Origin: Planctopirus ephydatiae | GTDB lineage: Bacteria > Planctomycetota > Planctomycetia > Planctomycetales > Planctomycetaceae | Direction: 5' to 3' | DNA: 64,000 nt | NCBI RefSeq assembly: GCF_007752345.1 | Contig: NZ_CP036299.1 | Span: 2,371,001-2,435,000 of the forward strand | Shown here: piece by piece, positions 18,528-29,758 of the stretch | How the letters are laid out: the number at the start of each line of letters is the position of its first letter | Numbering within the stretch: the first letter of the stretch is position 1 | The notes under the pieces: model-generated | What the model saw: the letters and a program-made list of their open reading frames with translations, nothing else | Told to the model about the DNA's origin: nothing | The model's database searches: none | Made by a program: the position numbers and the translations under genes

Positions 18528-19646
18528 GTGCCACAAAGGATTGCTCTGATCATTCCGACGCTGGATCAGTCGGGGGCTGAAAAGCAGTTCACGCTGTTAG
18601 CGACCCATTTGTCGAAAGCTGATTTTTCCTGCAGGGTGCTGGCTCTCACCAGAGGCGGCCCTTATGAGAAAATTCTGCAAGAGCACGGCATCGAAGTGCG
18701 TGTCTTAAACAAGCGATGGAAGTTCGATCCCTGGGCTTACTCAAGGCTTCGAAGGGAATTGATCGAGTTTGATCCTGATATTGTCCATACCTGGCTTTTT
18801 GCTGCCAACACTTATGGTCGCCTGGCTGCCAGAGCCGTTCCTCGCGCCAAGGTGGTGGTTTCGGAGCGTTGCGTGGACAGTTGGAAGGCAGGTTGGCAGA
18901 CATTTCTTGATCAGCGTCTCATCGCCAGGACCGATCAACTCATCGGTAACTCGAGAAGCGTGGTGGCATTTTATCGTCAATTGGGCATTCCAGAGAGCAA
19001 GCTGGGTTGTATTCCCAATGGCATTGAGTTGCCTGTGATCGAACCAGTTTCGCTGGCTTCCAAAGAGACTTGGAGAAGCGCGCAGGGGATTCCCAAAGAA
19101 AGTTTTGTGGTGGGTTACGTCGGCAGACTGGCCCCGCAGAAAGCCATTCAAGACCTGATCTGGGCTATTGAAACCTTGAGGCAGATTCGTCCTCAGTCTC
19201 ACCTTTACATTGCGGGAGATGGCCCGGAACGAGGCCGGCTGGAGAGACTGGTGCATGCCGTTCATGCCGATGCCCATGTCCATTTTGCGGGACATGTGAA
19301 CAAAACAGTTGAGATCTATCGACATATCGATGCGTTTTGTTTGCCGAGTCGCTTTGAAGGGATGTCCAATAGCCTGTTAGAAGCGATGGCCTGGGGAGTC
19401 CCCTGCCTGGCAAGCGCGATTCCAGCGAATGCAGAATTGATCGAAAATGCCAGGAGTGGTCTTTTGTTCAATGCAGGGGATGCTGTGGGATTGATGCAAG
19501 GGCTGCGGCGGTTCATTGATGAGCCCGAACTGCGGCATCAGCTGGGCCAGCAGGCGCGGCAGCGAGTTTCCAGCGAATTTACGATCCCCCAAATGGTTGA
19601 TCGCTGGGAATCTGTTTACAGAAGTTTAACTGCAGTCAATGGTTAG
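18528..19646 (+). CDS. Glycosyltransferase, family 4
   Basis: This is a retaining GT-B glycosyltransferase of about 372 residues. The N-terminal domain opens IALIIPTLDQSGAEKQF, and the donor-binding part has VGYVGRLAPQKAIQDLI, LYIAGDGPERGRLE and the E-x7-E region FCLPSRFEGMSNSLLEAMAWG. These are standard for enzymes building cell-surface glycans from nucleotide sugars. The GTG at 18528 is preferred to the TTG at 18510 because AAGGGA (18515-18520) sits 7 bases upstream. It stands alone on the plus strand. BshA, which makes GlcNAc-malate, belongs to the same family, but nothing shows this protein has that role. Confidence 0.9.
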   Translation: MPQRIALIIPTLDQSGAEKQFTLLATHLSKADFSCRVLALTRGGPYEKILQEHGIEVRVLNKRWKFDPWAYSRLRRELIEFDPDIVHTWLFAANTYGRLAARAVPRAKVVVSERCVDSWKAGWQTFLDQRLIARTDQLIGNSRSVVAFYRQLGIPESKLGCIPNGIELPVIEPVSLASKETWRSAQGIPKESFVVGYVGRLAPQKAIQDLIWAIETLRQIRPQSHLYIAGDGPERGRLERLVHAVHADAHVHFAGHVNKTVEIYRHIDAFCLPSRFEGMSNSLLEAMAWGVPCLASAIPANAELIENARSGLLFNAGDAVGLMQGLRRFIDEPELRHQLGQQARQRVSSEFTIPQMVDRWESVYRSLTAVNG

Positions 19647-20025
19647 GTCTTCTTTTTGTGACCTTTCTGAGATGCGAGAGCTTTTTTCAGTCCATGAAAA
19701 GCCAGTGGAAAAAGTGGAAGATTCTCTAAAATCCAGTGAGAGACATAAAAACTTGCAAATTCAAATGAATCACAAATCAGTTTTCCTCACGCTTTTCTGG
19801 TCTTGGTCGTAGTATTCAACGTGCTTTCAACCAGATTGCCTGAAAGGCAGATGCTTTACGCAGGTACATCTTGTAAATGTTGCTTTAGCGGAAAATTGTT
19901 CGCCAAGCGAAATAATTGAGGCGAATGCTGAAATCGACTGGCATGATAACTGCGTTGGTAAAAAGGAACCGGGTGTTCGTTCGTGCCCGGGTGGTATAGG
20001 GCTTTAATTTAGCAGGAGGTGCACC
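19647..20025. other. Intergenic region before the DksA/TraR gene
   Basis: No gene is recognised here. A GC-rich hairpin around 19968-19992 (CCGGG with CCCGG) lies in the probable leader of the following gene, and the ribosome binding site AGGAGG is just before its ATG. No clear promoter was found. Confidence 0.4.
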
Positions 20026-20484
20026 ATGTCTCGCAATGACGCTGTCGCCAAGATCAAGAAGCACCTGCTCCTGCAACGTGAAGATCTCAGGTCGAAAATT
20101 GCAGAAGAAATGGGTCTGGCTTACTCGCCAGACGATGGCATTAATGACCTTGGTGAAACCGCTGCACTGGTGGAGCAGTCCGAGCTTCATACTCAGTTAG
20201 CCGCCTTGGAAACACGTGAGTTGATGCAAATCAACCGCGCCTTGGCACTGATTGAAGAAGGTCATTACGGAGTCTGCCAGAAATGCTCCAAAGCCATTCC
20301 TCTGGCTCGACTTCAGGCTGTCCCATTCACTACGGTTTGTGTCGAGTGCCAACGTCGTCAGGAAGATCTGGGCGACAACGACGAAGACGCTTACTCGGTC
20401 GATTGGCGTAAAGCTTACGATCATGAGCGGCGCTCCAACACAGCCGAGTACAGTGTTCAGGATTTCGATCTCGCTTCCGAATGA
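20026..20484 (+). CDS. TraR/DksA family zinc-finger transcription regulator
   Basis: This 152-residue protein belongs to the DksA/TraR family, which binds in the secondary channel of RNA polymerase and alters promoter kinetics, often with ppGpp. An N-terminal coiled-coil region comes first (with NDLGETAALVEQSELHTQL), then a four-cysteine zinc finger, Cys84, Cys87, Cys105 and Cys108. The acidic C-terminal tail is longer than in E. coli DksA. A strong ribosome binding site (AGGAGG) precedes the ATG, and a strong terminator follows, so it is probably monocistronic. Regulation of ribosomal RNA promoters is likely by analogy only. Confidence 0.92.
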   Translation: MSRNDAVAKIKKHLLLQREDLRSKIAEEMGLAYSPDDGINDLGETAALVEQSELHTQLAALETRELMQINRALALIEEGHYGVCQKCSKAIPLARLQAVPFTTVCVECQRRQEDLGDNDEDAYSVDWRKAYDHERRSNTAEYSVQDFDLASE

Positions 20485-20551
20485 TCCATGAATCGAGAAG
20501 GGTCTCCAGTTACCTGAGACGTCTTCTACAGACATAGTCGTGATCCATTTC

Positions 20552-20593
20552 AAGGGCAGGACATCCAGGAGATGTTCTGCCCTTGGATTTTTC
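20552..20593 (+). terminator. Intrinsic terminator after the DksA/TraR gene
   Basis: A 14-base-pair stem (20552-20565 with 20571-20584, one G-U pair) closes a 5-base loop and is followed by GGATTTTTCT. Confidence 0.9.
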
Positions 20594-20708
20594 TATCTCA
20601 CGACAAATTTTGGCGTCGCCTGATTTCGCAGGGCAGAAATCCTTCTCCTCGAAAATCTTCTTTGCAAAGAATCCCGTCTCGATCTTCATCCAAAGAGAAC
20701 AGAGATTG

Positions 20709-20738
20709 TTTACATCAATGATCGTTGATCGTTATGAT
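20709..20738 (+). promoter_or_regulatory. Probable sigma70-type promoter of the Gfo/Idh gene
   Basis: TTTACA (20709-20714) and TATGAT (20733-20738) each match consensus at 5 of 6 positions, with an 18-base spacer. A transcript would have a leader of about 110 bases. The first arm of the inverted repeat at 20723 lies in the spacer. Confidence 0.42.
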
Positions 20739-20773
20739 TCTTATGTCACCATTCCAGGAGTCATTGATCAACG
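20723..20773. promoter_or_regulatory. Inverted repeat overlapping the promoter, possible operator
   Basis: CGTTGATC (20723-20730) and its complement GATCAACG (20766-20773) are 35 bases apart, one arm between the -35 and -10 boxes and the other downstream of the likely transcription start. This spacing could allow repressor binding. The regulator is not known. Confidence 0.35.
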
Positions 20774-20857
20774 ACGTGTGTGATCTGGTGATGTCGATTC
20801 AATTGGCCACATCGTCGCCCTGTTCTGTACCCCTCTTTCCTGTGGAGCAACCTCTTT

Positions 20858-22252
<1,395 letters not shown>

Positions 22253-22281
22253 TGCTTTCATCAATTGATACTGACTGAATC

Positions 22282-22327
22282 AAAAACCTTCTCAACACAA
22301 CTGCTGTTGAGAAGGTTTTTGTTTTTC
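22282..22327 (+). terminator. Intrinsic terminator after the Gfo/Idh gene
   Basis: A perfect 16-base-pair stem (22282-22297 with 22305-22320) surrounds a 7-base loop and ends in a T-rich tract (GGTTTTTGTTTTTCC). The A-rich left arm suggests it could also work from the other strand. Confidence 0.92.
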
Positions 22328-22464
22328 CCTGATTGGTGACTTGGACCATCGTTCCAGGGAAACAAGTTCTATCGAGCAAGGAATTCCTTTCGACCGGCGT
22401 TCAATTTGCGATTGTTGTCAACCAGGGGAGACGACCCCTCGTTTTGATGACAAAGGGCAACGCA

Positions 22465-23163
22465 ATGGTCAACCAGCGAATCATCTGTGGCATTCTTGCA
22501 ACATGCCTCTGGGGATCTTTAGAGGTTGCGCAAGCTGGCGCTGTAGTGACTTTGGTCGATGGACGGATTTTGAAGGCCGATACAGCGGAATTCTCTGAAA
22601 ATGGACAGAGTCTGATTCTTGAAACCACACGCGATGGTCTGGTCATTCGGCGAACTTTGAATCGATCAACAGTCGTTAAACTGGAACTGGATGATGTTCC
22701 CGCGCCGGGACAAGTGGCCGTCTCCTCCCCAGCAGTCATGGAGCCTCCAGCAGACTCAATGCGGCGTCATGCTGATCCTGCCATCGATCCACGGCAGATC
22801 CAACCAGGCATTGAACAGGTACTCTGGATGGAAAATCGCATGATGATTCAACAACCGGGATATCTCGTAGGAAGTCCTCAAGCTCCTCAGAGCATCAAGC
22901 AGTTTGCCGGTTGGCCTTCAGCAGGAGTGGTTGTTGGTGTTCGACAGGATCCGCTGGAAGCGTATGGACAACAGGCAGCACGATGGTATCCACAGGGAAT
23001 TCCCCAACTGGAAGCCGGCTACGCCAGGCAACTCTTGCGGAATGATGCGGCTTATCAGGTGGCTCCGCCCTGGGCCTTTAACTCCTGGAACAACCAGCAA
23101 GGGACGACGAACCCCGGTTATCTGCCTCCGGATCGCCGATTTTCGCTGCCCTATCTCCCATGA
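22465..23163 (+). CDS. Secreted hypothetical protein, NGD-barrel-like N-terminus
   Basis: From the ATG at 22465 the product has 232 residues with a signal peptide (RIICGILATCLWGSLEVAQA). A short barrel-like unit follows: AVVTLVDGRILKADTAEF then IRRTLNRSTVVKLELDD, recalling the repeated motif in the protein at 11319. The C-terminal 150 residues are rich in Pro, Gln and aromatic residues and look extended. The ATG is chosen because AAAGGG (22452-22457) lies 7 bases upstream; the frame is open further up but includes no signal peptide. No known function. Confidence 0.65.
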   Translation: MVNQRIICGILATCLWGSLEVAQAGAVVTLVDGRILKADTAEFSENGQSLILETTRDGLVIRRTLNRSTVVKLELDDVPAPGQVAVSSPAVMEPPADSMRRHADPAIDPRQIQPGIEQVLWMENRMMIQQPGYLVGSPQAPQSIKQFAGWPSAGVVVGVRQDPLEAYGQQAARWYPQGIPQLEAGYARQLLRNDAAYQVAPPWAFNSWNNQQGTTNPGYLPPDRRFSLPYLP

Positions 23164-23287
23164 CGATCCGATGATCTGAACACGAATGTTGCATAACGGG
23201 AGCTGCGGGCCGGATGTATGATCATACTGGCTAAGTGCTATGTTTGAAGACTTCGGTCGACCATGTTTTCTTGATCACTCCAGCAAA

Positions 23288-23331
23288 CAGCCCTCGGCTG
23301 AATCTTTCGATTCGAACCGAGGGCTGCTTTT
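23288..23331 (+). terminator. Probable terminator in a convergent gap
   Basis: CAGCCCTCGG (23288-23297) pairs perfectly with CCGAGGGCTG (23317-23326), with an inner GAATC/GATTC stem, and is followed by CTTTTG. It separates the secreted protein gene from the converging fae gene and may serve both directions. Confidence 0.7.
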
Positions 23332-23356
23332 GTATCGTGCTTGAGGCACTGGAAAA

Positions 23357-23854
<498 letters not shown>

Positions 23855-24288
23855 GAGATGTGCCTTTCGTCCGTTCTTCGCATTCGAAGGAATATGATCA
23901 AAGCAGGACGGTTCCGGGGAGCAGCCAGATCGAGAAATCAGCGAGCCTGACGACTCGACCTTTTCTTAACGCTCCCGTCAATACGTTTACAACCTGCTCA
24001 ATATCCAAGCTTTCTACAAGCGAGGAGTGAGTTGCCTGAGCCACTCATCCCATCGCTTCGGGTTTCACTTCGAGAGTGTTTCTAACACAGCCCAAGTGCA
24101 AAAGCCAGCAGGCAAGGATCATCGGGAGGAATTCCCAGGCAGCCCAGGCCCGCCATCTTTCTGCTACCACGCTTTCCATGAAAAACAGAGATCTTTGTGC
24201 CATGTTTGCAGCAACTCTGGGCAAGCATGGCTTCACAACCAACAACACGCAGTTGTCTCCTGGGAACCGTATAAGAAGTACAGGTTTG
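23855..24288. other. Intergenic region upstream of fae, nothing recognised
   Basis: This region lies between the start of fae and the terminator of xylA. Open frames here have no family-like sequence and no good start, and I see no RNA gene. The fae promoter must be close to 23855, but no convincing box was found. Confidence 0.4.
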
Positions 24289-24327
24289 AAAAAAGAGCCT
24301 CGTCCTGCAGGGAACGAAGCTCTTTTT
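24289..24327 (-). terminator. Intrinsic terminator after xylA
   Basis: On the minus strand a 9-base-pair stem (AAAAAGAGC with GCTCTTTTT) encloses a second stem of about 7 pairs and runs into six T residues. It lies 27 bases past the xylA stop. Confidence 0.85.
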
Positions 24328-24353
24328 CTCACGCTGACGTTCAGATTCAAAGA

Positions 24354-25667
24354 CTACTGAATGTAATCATTGATAATGTTTTCCAGCAGTTCCTGTCGCC
24401 CCGACTGATTCTTGGCAACCGCTTTACCTTCCAATACGTACTTTTCCAGATCTGCAAAGGTGATCTTGCCAGATTCAACGCTGTTGCCGATCCCTGCATC
24501 CCAGGTGGCGTAACGATTCGTCACGAAATCCTTGAGCACGCCATCTTTACGAATGGTGGCCGCAATCTTTGCACCACGAGCAAAAGCATCCATCCCACCA
24601 ATGTGAGCATAGAAAAGATCCACTGGCTCGAAGCTTTCACGACGAACCTTGGCATCGAAGTTGATTCCACCGGGTGCCAGTCCCTGTTGTTCGAGGATCA
24701 CCAGCATGCACTGTGTCGTCAGGTAAATGTCTGTCGGGAATTGATCGGTATCCCAGCCCAGGAGCAGGTCGCCAGTGTTGGCATCAATGCTTCCCAGTGC
24801 ATTCTGCATTGAGGCATAGGCCAGTTCATGCATCATCGTGTGGCCCGCCAGCGTGGCGTGGTTCGTTTCGATGTTCATTTTGACATAATCAGTCAGGCCA
24901 TAAGCCCGGCAGAAGTTCATACAGGCTGCCACATCAAAGTCATACTGGTGCTTGGTGGGTTCTTTCGGCTTGGGTTCAAACAGGAACTGACCTTTGAAGC
25001 CAATGGCCTTGGCATGTTCGACGGCGAGATGCATGAACTTGGCCAGATGGTCGAGTTCTCGCTTCATATCGGTGTTGTAGAGGTTCTGGTAGCCTTCGCG
25101 ACCACCCCAGAACACATAGTTTTCACCCCCCAGTTCATGGGTGACTTCCAGAGCTTTTTTGACTTGCGCACAGGCATACGCAAAAACATCCGCATTGGGG
25201 CTGGTTGCAGCACCGTGCATGTATCGAGGATGCGAAAAGAGATTGGCAGTGCCCCAGAGAAGCTTGATCCCGGTTTCCTGCTGTTTCTCTTTCAGCCTGG
25301 CGACCACCGCGTCGAGATTCTTGTTCGACTCAGCCAGTGTCGCCCCTTCGGGAGCCACATCGCGGTCATGGAAGCAGTAGAACGGGGCTCCCAGCTTTTC
25401 GACAAATTCAAAGGCCACATCGACCCGCTTGATGGCATTGGCCACTGATTCTGTGCCGTCATCCCAGGGCTTTTGCAAAGTGGCTCCACCAAATGGATCA
25501 CTTCCGGTGCCGCGGAAGGTGTGCCAGTAGGCCACGCTGTACCGGAGCAGATCCTTCATGGATTGCCCTTCGATCTGTTCGTCCGCGTTGTAATGCTTGA
25601 AAGCCAGCGGATTTTTAGACTTTGGGCCTTCGTAGACGATCTTCGAGATTTCAGGAAAGTACGACAT
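24354..25667 (-). CDS. xylA: Xylose isomerase
   Basis: This enzyme interconverts D-xylose and D-xylulose (and D-glucose and fructose) using two divalent metal ions. The catalytic histidine motif [13 protein letters not shown] is present, as are the metal-binding [26 protein letters not shown] and [11 protein letters not shown]. The ATG at 25667 gives 437 residues, typical for the longer class II enzymes; the open frame extends 29 codons upstream without family sequence. No xylulokinase or transporter gene is nearby, so it is not in a classic xylose operon. Plant-derived sugar use fits planctomycete ecology. Confidence 0.95.
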   Translation of the reverse strand: MSYFPEISKIVYEGPKSKNPLAFKHYNADEQIEGQSMKDLLRYSVAYWHTFRGTGSDPFGGATLQKPWDDGTESVANAIKRVDVAFEFVEKLGAPFYCFHDRDVAPEGATLAESNKNLDAVVARLKEKQQETGIKLLWGTANLFSHPRYMHGAATSPNADVFAYACAQVKKALEVTHELGGENYVFWGGREGYQNLYNTDMKRELDHLAKFMHLAVEHAKAIGFKGQFLFEPKPKEPTKHQYDFDVAACMNFCRAYGLTDYVKMNIETNHATLAGHTMMHELAYASMQNALGSIDANTGDLLLGWDTDQFPTDIYLTTQCMLVILEQQGLAPGGINFDAKVRRESFEPVDLFYAHIGGMDAFARGAKIAATIRKDGVLKDFVTNRYATWDAGIGNSVESGKITFADLEKYVLEGKAVAKNQSGRQELLENIINDYIQ

Positions 25668-25882
25668 GAGCAGTGCTTCTTGGCATGAATGAGTGAATGT
25701 GCGAGCGGCCATCGCTCTGCAGTGCGCGAAGTTTACCACTGAGGCTGGACACAAAACAGATCCACGAGCATTGATGAAATATTTCTCGCAGGATTCTTGT
25801 TTTTTTACTGGTCAGGTTGAGCAGTAATTCTATGGATTGCCGAAAAGCGCCCAACCGGTCTGGCTCACCGATTAGAGAAAAC

Positions 25883-27721
25883 TTACCAGCCCGAAAAGAC
25901 GGGGGCCCCTTCAAAATCTGTCGGCACCTCTTCCAGGGCTTCGTCCATCCCCCGGTCTCGAAAGACATGCAGGATCCGGGCACGGCTGATTTCATCATAC
26001 TCCGGCTCGGGATAGTTCTTCCGACCAAGATTCGGGGAGCGATGAATATCAAGTTCGGCGACGATCACGCGAATCCCGCGAAGCCCGGTAAACTGGTGTT
26101 CTTCGGCACGCTGCCTGCCCCCATGCATATCGTAAGTTTCGAACATCACCCGCAAGACTTTGACAAACTTTCGAAAGGAAATTCCCTTCTCAAGATAGAT
26201 CAGATCGATATCGAGGGCTTTCGTCAGCAGGTAGTAATGATGTCGCGCACGCAAAGAAATGGCCCGGTAAAAAGGCCACGATAGAATCGGGTCAAGAATG
26301 GTCCGATCCCGGAGAAATCGGGATTCCCGGTCACCATCCGCAGCCAGACCCAGCATGAACCAGTGCTGCAATCCCACCAGAATCCCGGTGGGTGGCGATT
26401 CGGTCTGCCTCGCAAGTGGTTTCATGAGCTTCTCCAAACCGCGGACAAGCTCTCGACGGGCAGCGATTTCAAATCGTCTCACACGCAGAAAGGCCTCCGA
26501 GTCATGCCACAAACTGGCCGTTGGCGCAAGGCTTGAATTCGCCTCCATCGAATCTGCAGAGTCTGTTTGTCTGGTTGCTGAAGCTGTTTGTACCCTCTGG
26601 GGAATGACCAGCTTTTGAATTCGTCCCAACGTCGCAGAAAAGAGTTGTGCGACAGGTCGTGCATATTGCTTCCAATGAACAGTCGCGGCAGGCTTTACAG
26701 ACAATTCGTGAGGAATTCGCGCAGGGTTAAAAACTGTTGCCAGCAGCAAATATCTGAGATTGATGACAGTGATCATCAGCGATCCCAGGCAGGCAACCCA
26801 TGTGATCAATGCCTGCAGCAGATGCAGGGCCGGCAATTGATGTGCTGTCGCGTTTGGTAATGTCCCTGCAAAAATGAGTGCCGGAACAGCTAAAGAAATG
26901 GGAAATGACCACTGAATCGTCATTAACCAGCGGCCATCAATATGCATCAGTCGTGTTCCGGGGGCTTGTCGGCAAGTGAAAAGTAAACCCTGACCGCAAC
27001 AGAGAATCGACAGCAGAATCAGCCCGTACATGCCCAGGATAAGGTTCACTCCCCATCTGCAAGGAAGCACGAGTGCAGCAACGAATACGAAGGCCACCGC
27101 CAGGCATGAAAGTTGATGAATTCGGCGGCGGATCTGGTAATCCTCTGCATCAGCCTGACGGGGATTATTCAACAGTTTCCCCGCATGCTCCATGAGCATG
27201 TCATGCAGACCCAGATAGAAAAACACCCCATGGATCAGCATCGCTGAGATGCCAGTGATCACAACCAGCGACCACAGGCCAAGCCACGGAAGGTAAAAAC
27301 TTCCCGCTGCAAATTCTCTTAAGAAGGCAGCCGGGTAAAATGTGGTGATGATTGCCAGCAGCGTGAGTGGAAATGTGGCGATCGCAATTGCCCCCCAAAG
27401 TCGAGGCAGGCCATAAAGTCTGTGTTGGGCTGGGGGGCGAAAGTCGACACCAAAGTTCATCAGGCTTTTTCGGAATTGCTTCAACCCCCGGTCAATTTTC
27501 AGTACCAGCCATGTCACGATGGCCAGTGGCTGCCGACGATGAACTCGAATTGTCAGGATGAACGCTGCCATCAAAGCCACGAATGAGGCCAGGTCAAACC
27601 AGTCCGACTTCGTCTCTCGACCCAGCAGTTCGAGGAGTACGAGCAGGCAGAGCCACAATGTGGCTGTCACTTTCGCAACCGGCGAAGCCACTGACAGTTG
27701 TTGCCAGATTCGCGAGAACAT
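25883..27721 (-). CDS. Large membrane protein of unknown function
   Basis: I do not recognise a family. The 612-residue product has about seven to nine hydrophobic helices in residues 15-350, for example AIAIATFPLTLLAIITTFYP and LPWLGLWSLVVITGISAML, and a cytoplasmic-looking charged C-terminal domain of about 250 residues, with LRVRRFEIAARRELVRGLEKL and ISFRKFVKVLRVMFETYDM. The C-terminal domain has no obvious catalytic motif. It lies upstream of xylA on the same strand with a gap of about 215 bases, so cotranscription is uncertain. An inverted repeat lies 36 bases before its start. Confidence 0.6.
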   Translation of the reverse strand: MFSRIWQQLSVASPVAKVTATLWLCLLVLLELLGRETKSDWFDLASFVALMAAFILTIRVHRRQPLAIVTWLVLKIDRGLKQFRKSLMNFGVDFRPPAQHRLYGLPRLWGAIAIATFPLTLLAIITTFYPAAFLREFAAGSFYLPWLGLWSLVVITGISAMLIHGVFFYLGLHDMLMEHAGKLLNNPRQADAEDYQIRRRIHQLSCLAVAFVFVAALVLPCRWGVNLILGMYGLILLSILCCGQGLLFTCRQAPGTRLMHIDGRWLMTIQWSFPISLAVPALIFAGTLPNATAHQLPALHLLQALITWVACLGSLMITVINLRYLLLATVFNPARIPHELSVKPAATVHWKQYARPVAQLFSATLGRIQKLVIPQRVQTASATRQTDSADSMEANSSLAPTASLWHDSEAFLRVRRFEIAARRELVRGLEKLMKPLARQTESPPTGILVGLQHWFMLGLAADGDRESRFLRDRTILDPILSWPFYRAISLRARHHYYLLTKALDIDLIYLEKGISFRKFVKVLRVMFETYDMHGGRQRAEEHQFTGLRGIRVIVAELDIHRSPNLGRKNYPEPEYDEISRARILHVFRDRGMDEALEEVPTDFEGAPVFSGW

Positions 27722-27756
27722 CCGCTATTTCCTGCCGAAAGCATACATTCGCTGCA

Positions 27757-27789
27757 ATCACCCGCATCATCAGGTCTTATGCTGGTGAT
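27757..27789. promoter_or_regulatory. Inverted repeat upstream of the large membrane protein gene
   Basis: ATCACC-C-GCAT (27757-27767) pairs with ATGC-T-GGTGAT (27779-27789) with one mismatch and an 11-base gap. It could be an operator for the minus-strand gene starting at 27721. The rest of the 27722-28193 gap shows nothing recognisable. Confidence 0.3.
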
Positions 27790-28193
27790 ATGATCGATCC
27801 AAAGCTCTGTTTTTGAAACGCTGGCTGACTGAGGTTGAGTTTGACGATGGGAGAATTTCTGATGTTCAGTGCAATCCTCGCCGGAGCATGTTGACCACAC
27901 TCCCTGAGGCAGTTTACGCTCATAGCTGGTCAGTTTGCACAGAGGATTGCGTGGATCGTTGACCGTTTTTTCCAGTTATTCCCGGTATGACTGGAAGTCT
28001 GAGAAAGGTGTGGGGCACTGACTCTTCCACTGGTAAGGAAGTTTTGCCAGTCGAGGGAACATTGCCGATCATTATTCCCAGGCGGCTCCGAAAGTTGTGC
28101 CGGGTCGATCTTGTTTGTTTCTTAATTCGATAAAGCGTGATCGGATCAGTCTTTTTGACGGATTTCGATCAGGAAGCCGATAGAGGCGTGCTC

Positions 28194-29063
28194 ATGCATA
28201 CAGTTGGTAAAGTGCTGATCTGGCTGGTGGTGCTGGCTGCAGGTGCGGGAACCGTCTTGACTGCCAAGCTGATTCAAGTGCGTAACAGCCACACTCGCAA
28301 AGCCGAAAAACTTGATGCGGACTTTGCCCGTGTTTCGAATCAGCTTGGTAAGGCCGAGGCCGAATTGAATTCTCTCAAGGCCGAGCTTGCACGGGAATTG
28401 CTCAATTGGGATCGTGCTCCTTTGCAGAGCGATACTTCTGTTTTCGATCCTCGACAGGGGCGGATTACCGTCAATCTCGGTCGGGCGAACGGCCTTAAAG
28501 ACAAACAATGGCTCTATGGTTTTGAACTTAATGCCGATGGACAACCGGTCTATCGAGGCGCATTTGAAATTGCCCAACTGGGTGATAACCAGACGTCACT
28601 CGTGCCGACCTTCCGTCTGCGTGCGGAAGATATTGCCAGCCTCAAAAGTGGTAACTGGCGTTGGCGTACGCTGATTCCTGCAGCATTTCCAGCCCGCCAC
28701 AGCGATCTCCAACTCCAACTCGTTAAGAACGACGAACTCCTGGTCGATCGCACGGCGAATGTCACTGAGCAGCAGAAACTCCTGAAAGAAGCCACCGCAC
28801 AACTGACGAGACGAAGAGAAGAAATCGTCGGTGGCCCCAGCCTGCCCAAAGAAGATTTCCGACCCACTGAAGAAAAGGCCGGTCTGGTAGCAGCACTTCA
28901 GGAAGTGGAAGAAATGCGCAATCAACTCCTCATCGATGTCGATCAACTCCGCCAGCAATTGCGGCAGGTTTCGAGTGAACTGGGCAAAACTCAGGAAGAG
29001 AACGTCTCTCTGGTGAAGCGATTGCCCAGTGCAGCCAAGGAAACTGTCAGCCGACAGCCCTGA
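28194..29063 (+). CDS. Membrane-anchored coiled-coil protein, unknown function
   Basis: The product has 289 residues from the ATG at 28194, which is preceded by GAGG (28183-28186). A single N-terminal membrane helix (VLIWLVVLAAGAGTVLTAKLI) is followed by a coiled coil (about residues 30-75), a globular beta-rich part with FDPRQGRITVNLGRANGLKDK, and a second coiled coil towards the C-terminus. The shape suggests an anchored periplasmic or cytoplasmic scaffold. The frame overlaps the likely upstream start of coaD only in its extended form; with the chosen starts coaD begins 31 bases after the stop. Confidence 0.68.
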   Translation: MHTVGKVLIWLVVLAAGAGTVLTAKLIQVRNSHTRKAEKLDADFARVSNQLGKAEAELNSLKAELARELLNWDRAPLQSDTSVFDPRQGRITVNLGRANGLKDKQWLYGFELNADGQPVYRGAFEIAQLGDNQTSLVPTFRLRAEDIASLKSGNWRWRTLIPAAFPARHSDLQLQLVKNDELLVDRTANVTEQQKLLKEATAQLTRRREEIVGGPSLPKEDFRPTEEKAGLVAALQEVEEMRNQLLIDVDQLRQQLRQVSSELGKTQEENVSLVKRLPSAAKETVSRQP

Positions 29064-29094
29064 TTTCTCCTCGTCATTTCACGGATGGATACCC

Positions 29095-29619
29095 ATGACC
29101 TCTGTTCCACTGCGAGTGGTCTATGTGGGGAGTTTTGATCCCCTGACGCTGGGGCATCTGGATATCATTCGGCGCGGTGCTTCGCTCTTTGCACATCTGA
29201 CTGTCGGGATTGGTGTCAACCCTGATAAGCGACCTCTCTTCTCACCCGAGGAGCGGCTGGAGATCACCCGCCAGGTTGTGGCTGATCTCCCGAATGTTTC
29301 CGTTGAGTGCTTCTCCGGCCTGACGATTGATTTCGCCCGCTGCTCTCAGGCGAATGCCATTTTACGCGGGATTCGATCCCTTTCAGATATTGAATCCGAG
29401 TTCACGATGGGGCTCGCCAATAAAGTGCTGGCACCACAACTCGAGACGATCTTCTTCATGGCTGGTGAGCGGTATGCCCACATTTCGAGTTCGTTGATCA
29501 AGCAGATTGCACTGCTGGGGAATAGCAATTCTGCGGATCGACTCTCTGGGTTTGTTCCCGAGGCAGTGATTCAACCACTTCTGGAAAAAGTCCATCAGGT
29601 GGCCAGCCAGCGAAAGTGA
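29095..29619 (+). CDS. coaD: Phosphopantetheine adenylyltransferase
   Basis: This enzyme transfers an adenylyl group from ATP to 4'-phosphopantetheine, the penultimate step of coenzyme A synthesis. The nucleotidyltransferase motif is VGSFDPLTLGHLDIIRR (with the TxGH box) near residue 12, and the second ATP-binding motif region YAHISSSLIKQI is near residue 125. The length, 174 residues, is slightly above the usual 160. The ATG at 29095 is the family-like start; 22 extra upstream codons are open. It is probably cotranscribed with the upstream anchored protein. Confidence 0.95.
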   Translation: MTSVPLRVVYVGSFDPLTLGHLDIIRRGASLFAHLTVGIGVNPDKRPLFSPEERLEITRQVVADLPNVSVECFSGLTIDFARCSQANAILRGIRSLSDIESEFTMGLANKVLAPQLETIFFMAGERYAHISSSLIKQIALLGNSNSADRLSGFVPEAVIQPLLEKVHQVASQRK

Positions 29620-29758
29620 CCATGTGATTGGTGACTGAACAGGTATTGGCACTAGATTCCCTGCTCTCGACGCGTGTCTGCAAGCCTCGACCTCGCTATA
29701 ACCAAAGAGTTGTTTATTGGCTCTGCAATTCATCTGGATCGATTTCAGCGAGGCAAAA

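Noticed and set aside
24027-24812. Plus-strand frames running from the intergenic region into xylA
   Set aside because: No family similarity, partly antisense to xylA; the intergenic part holds a terminator.
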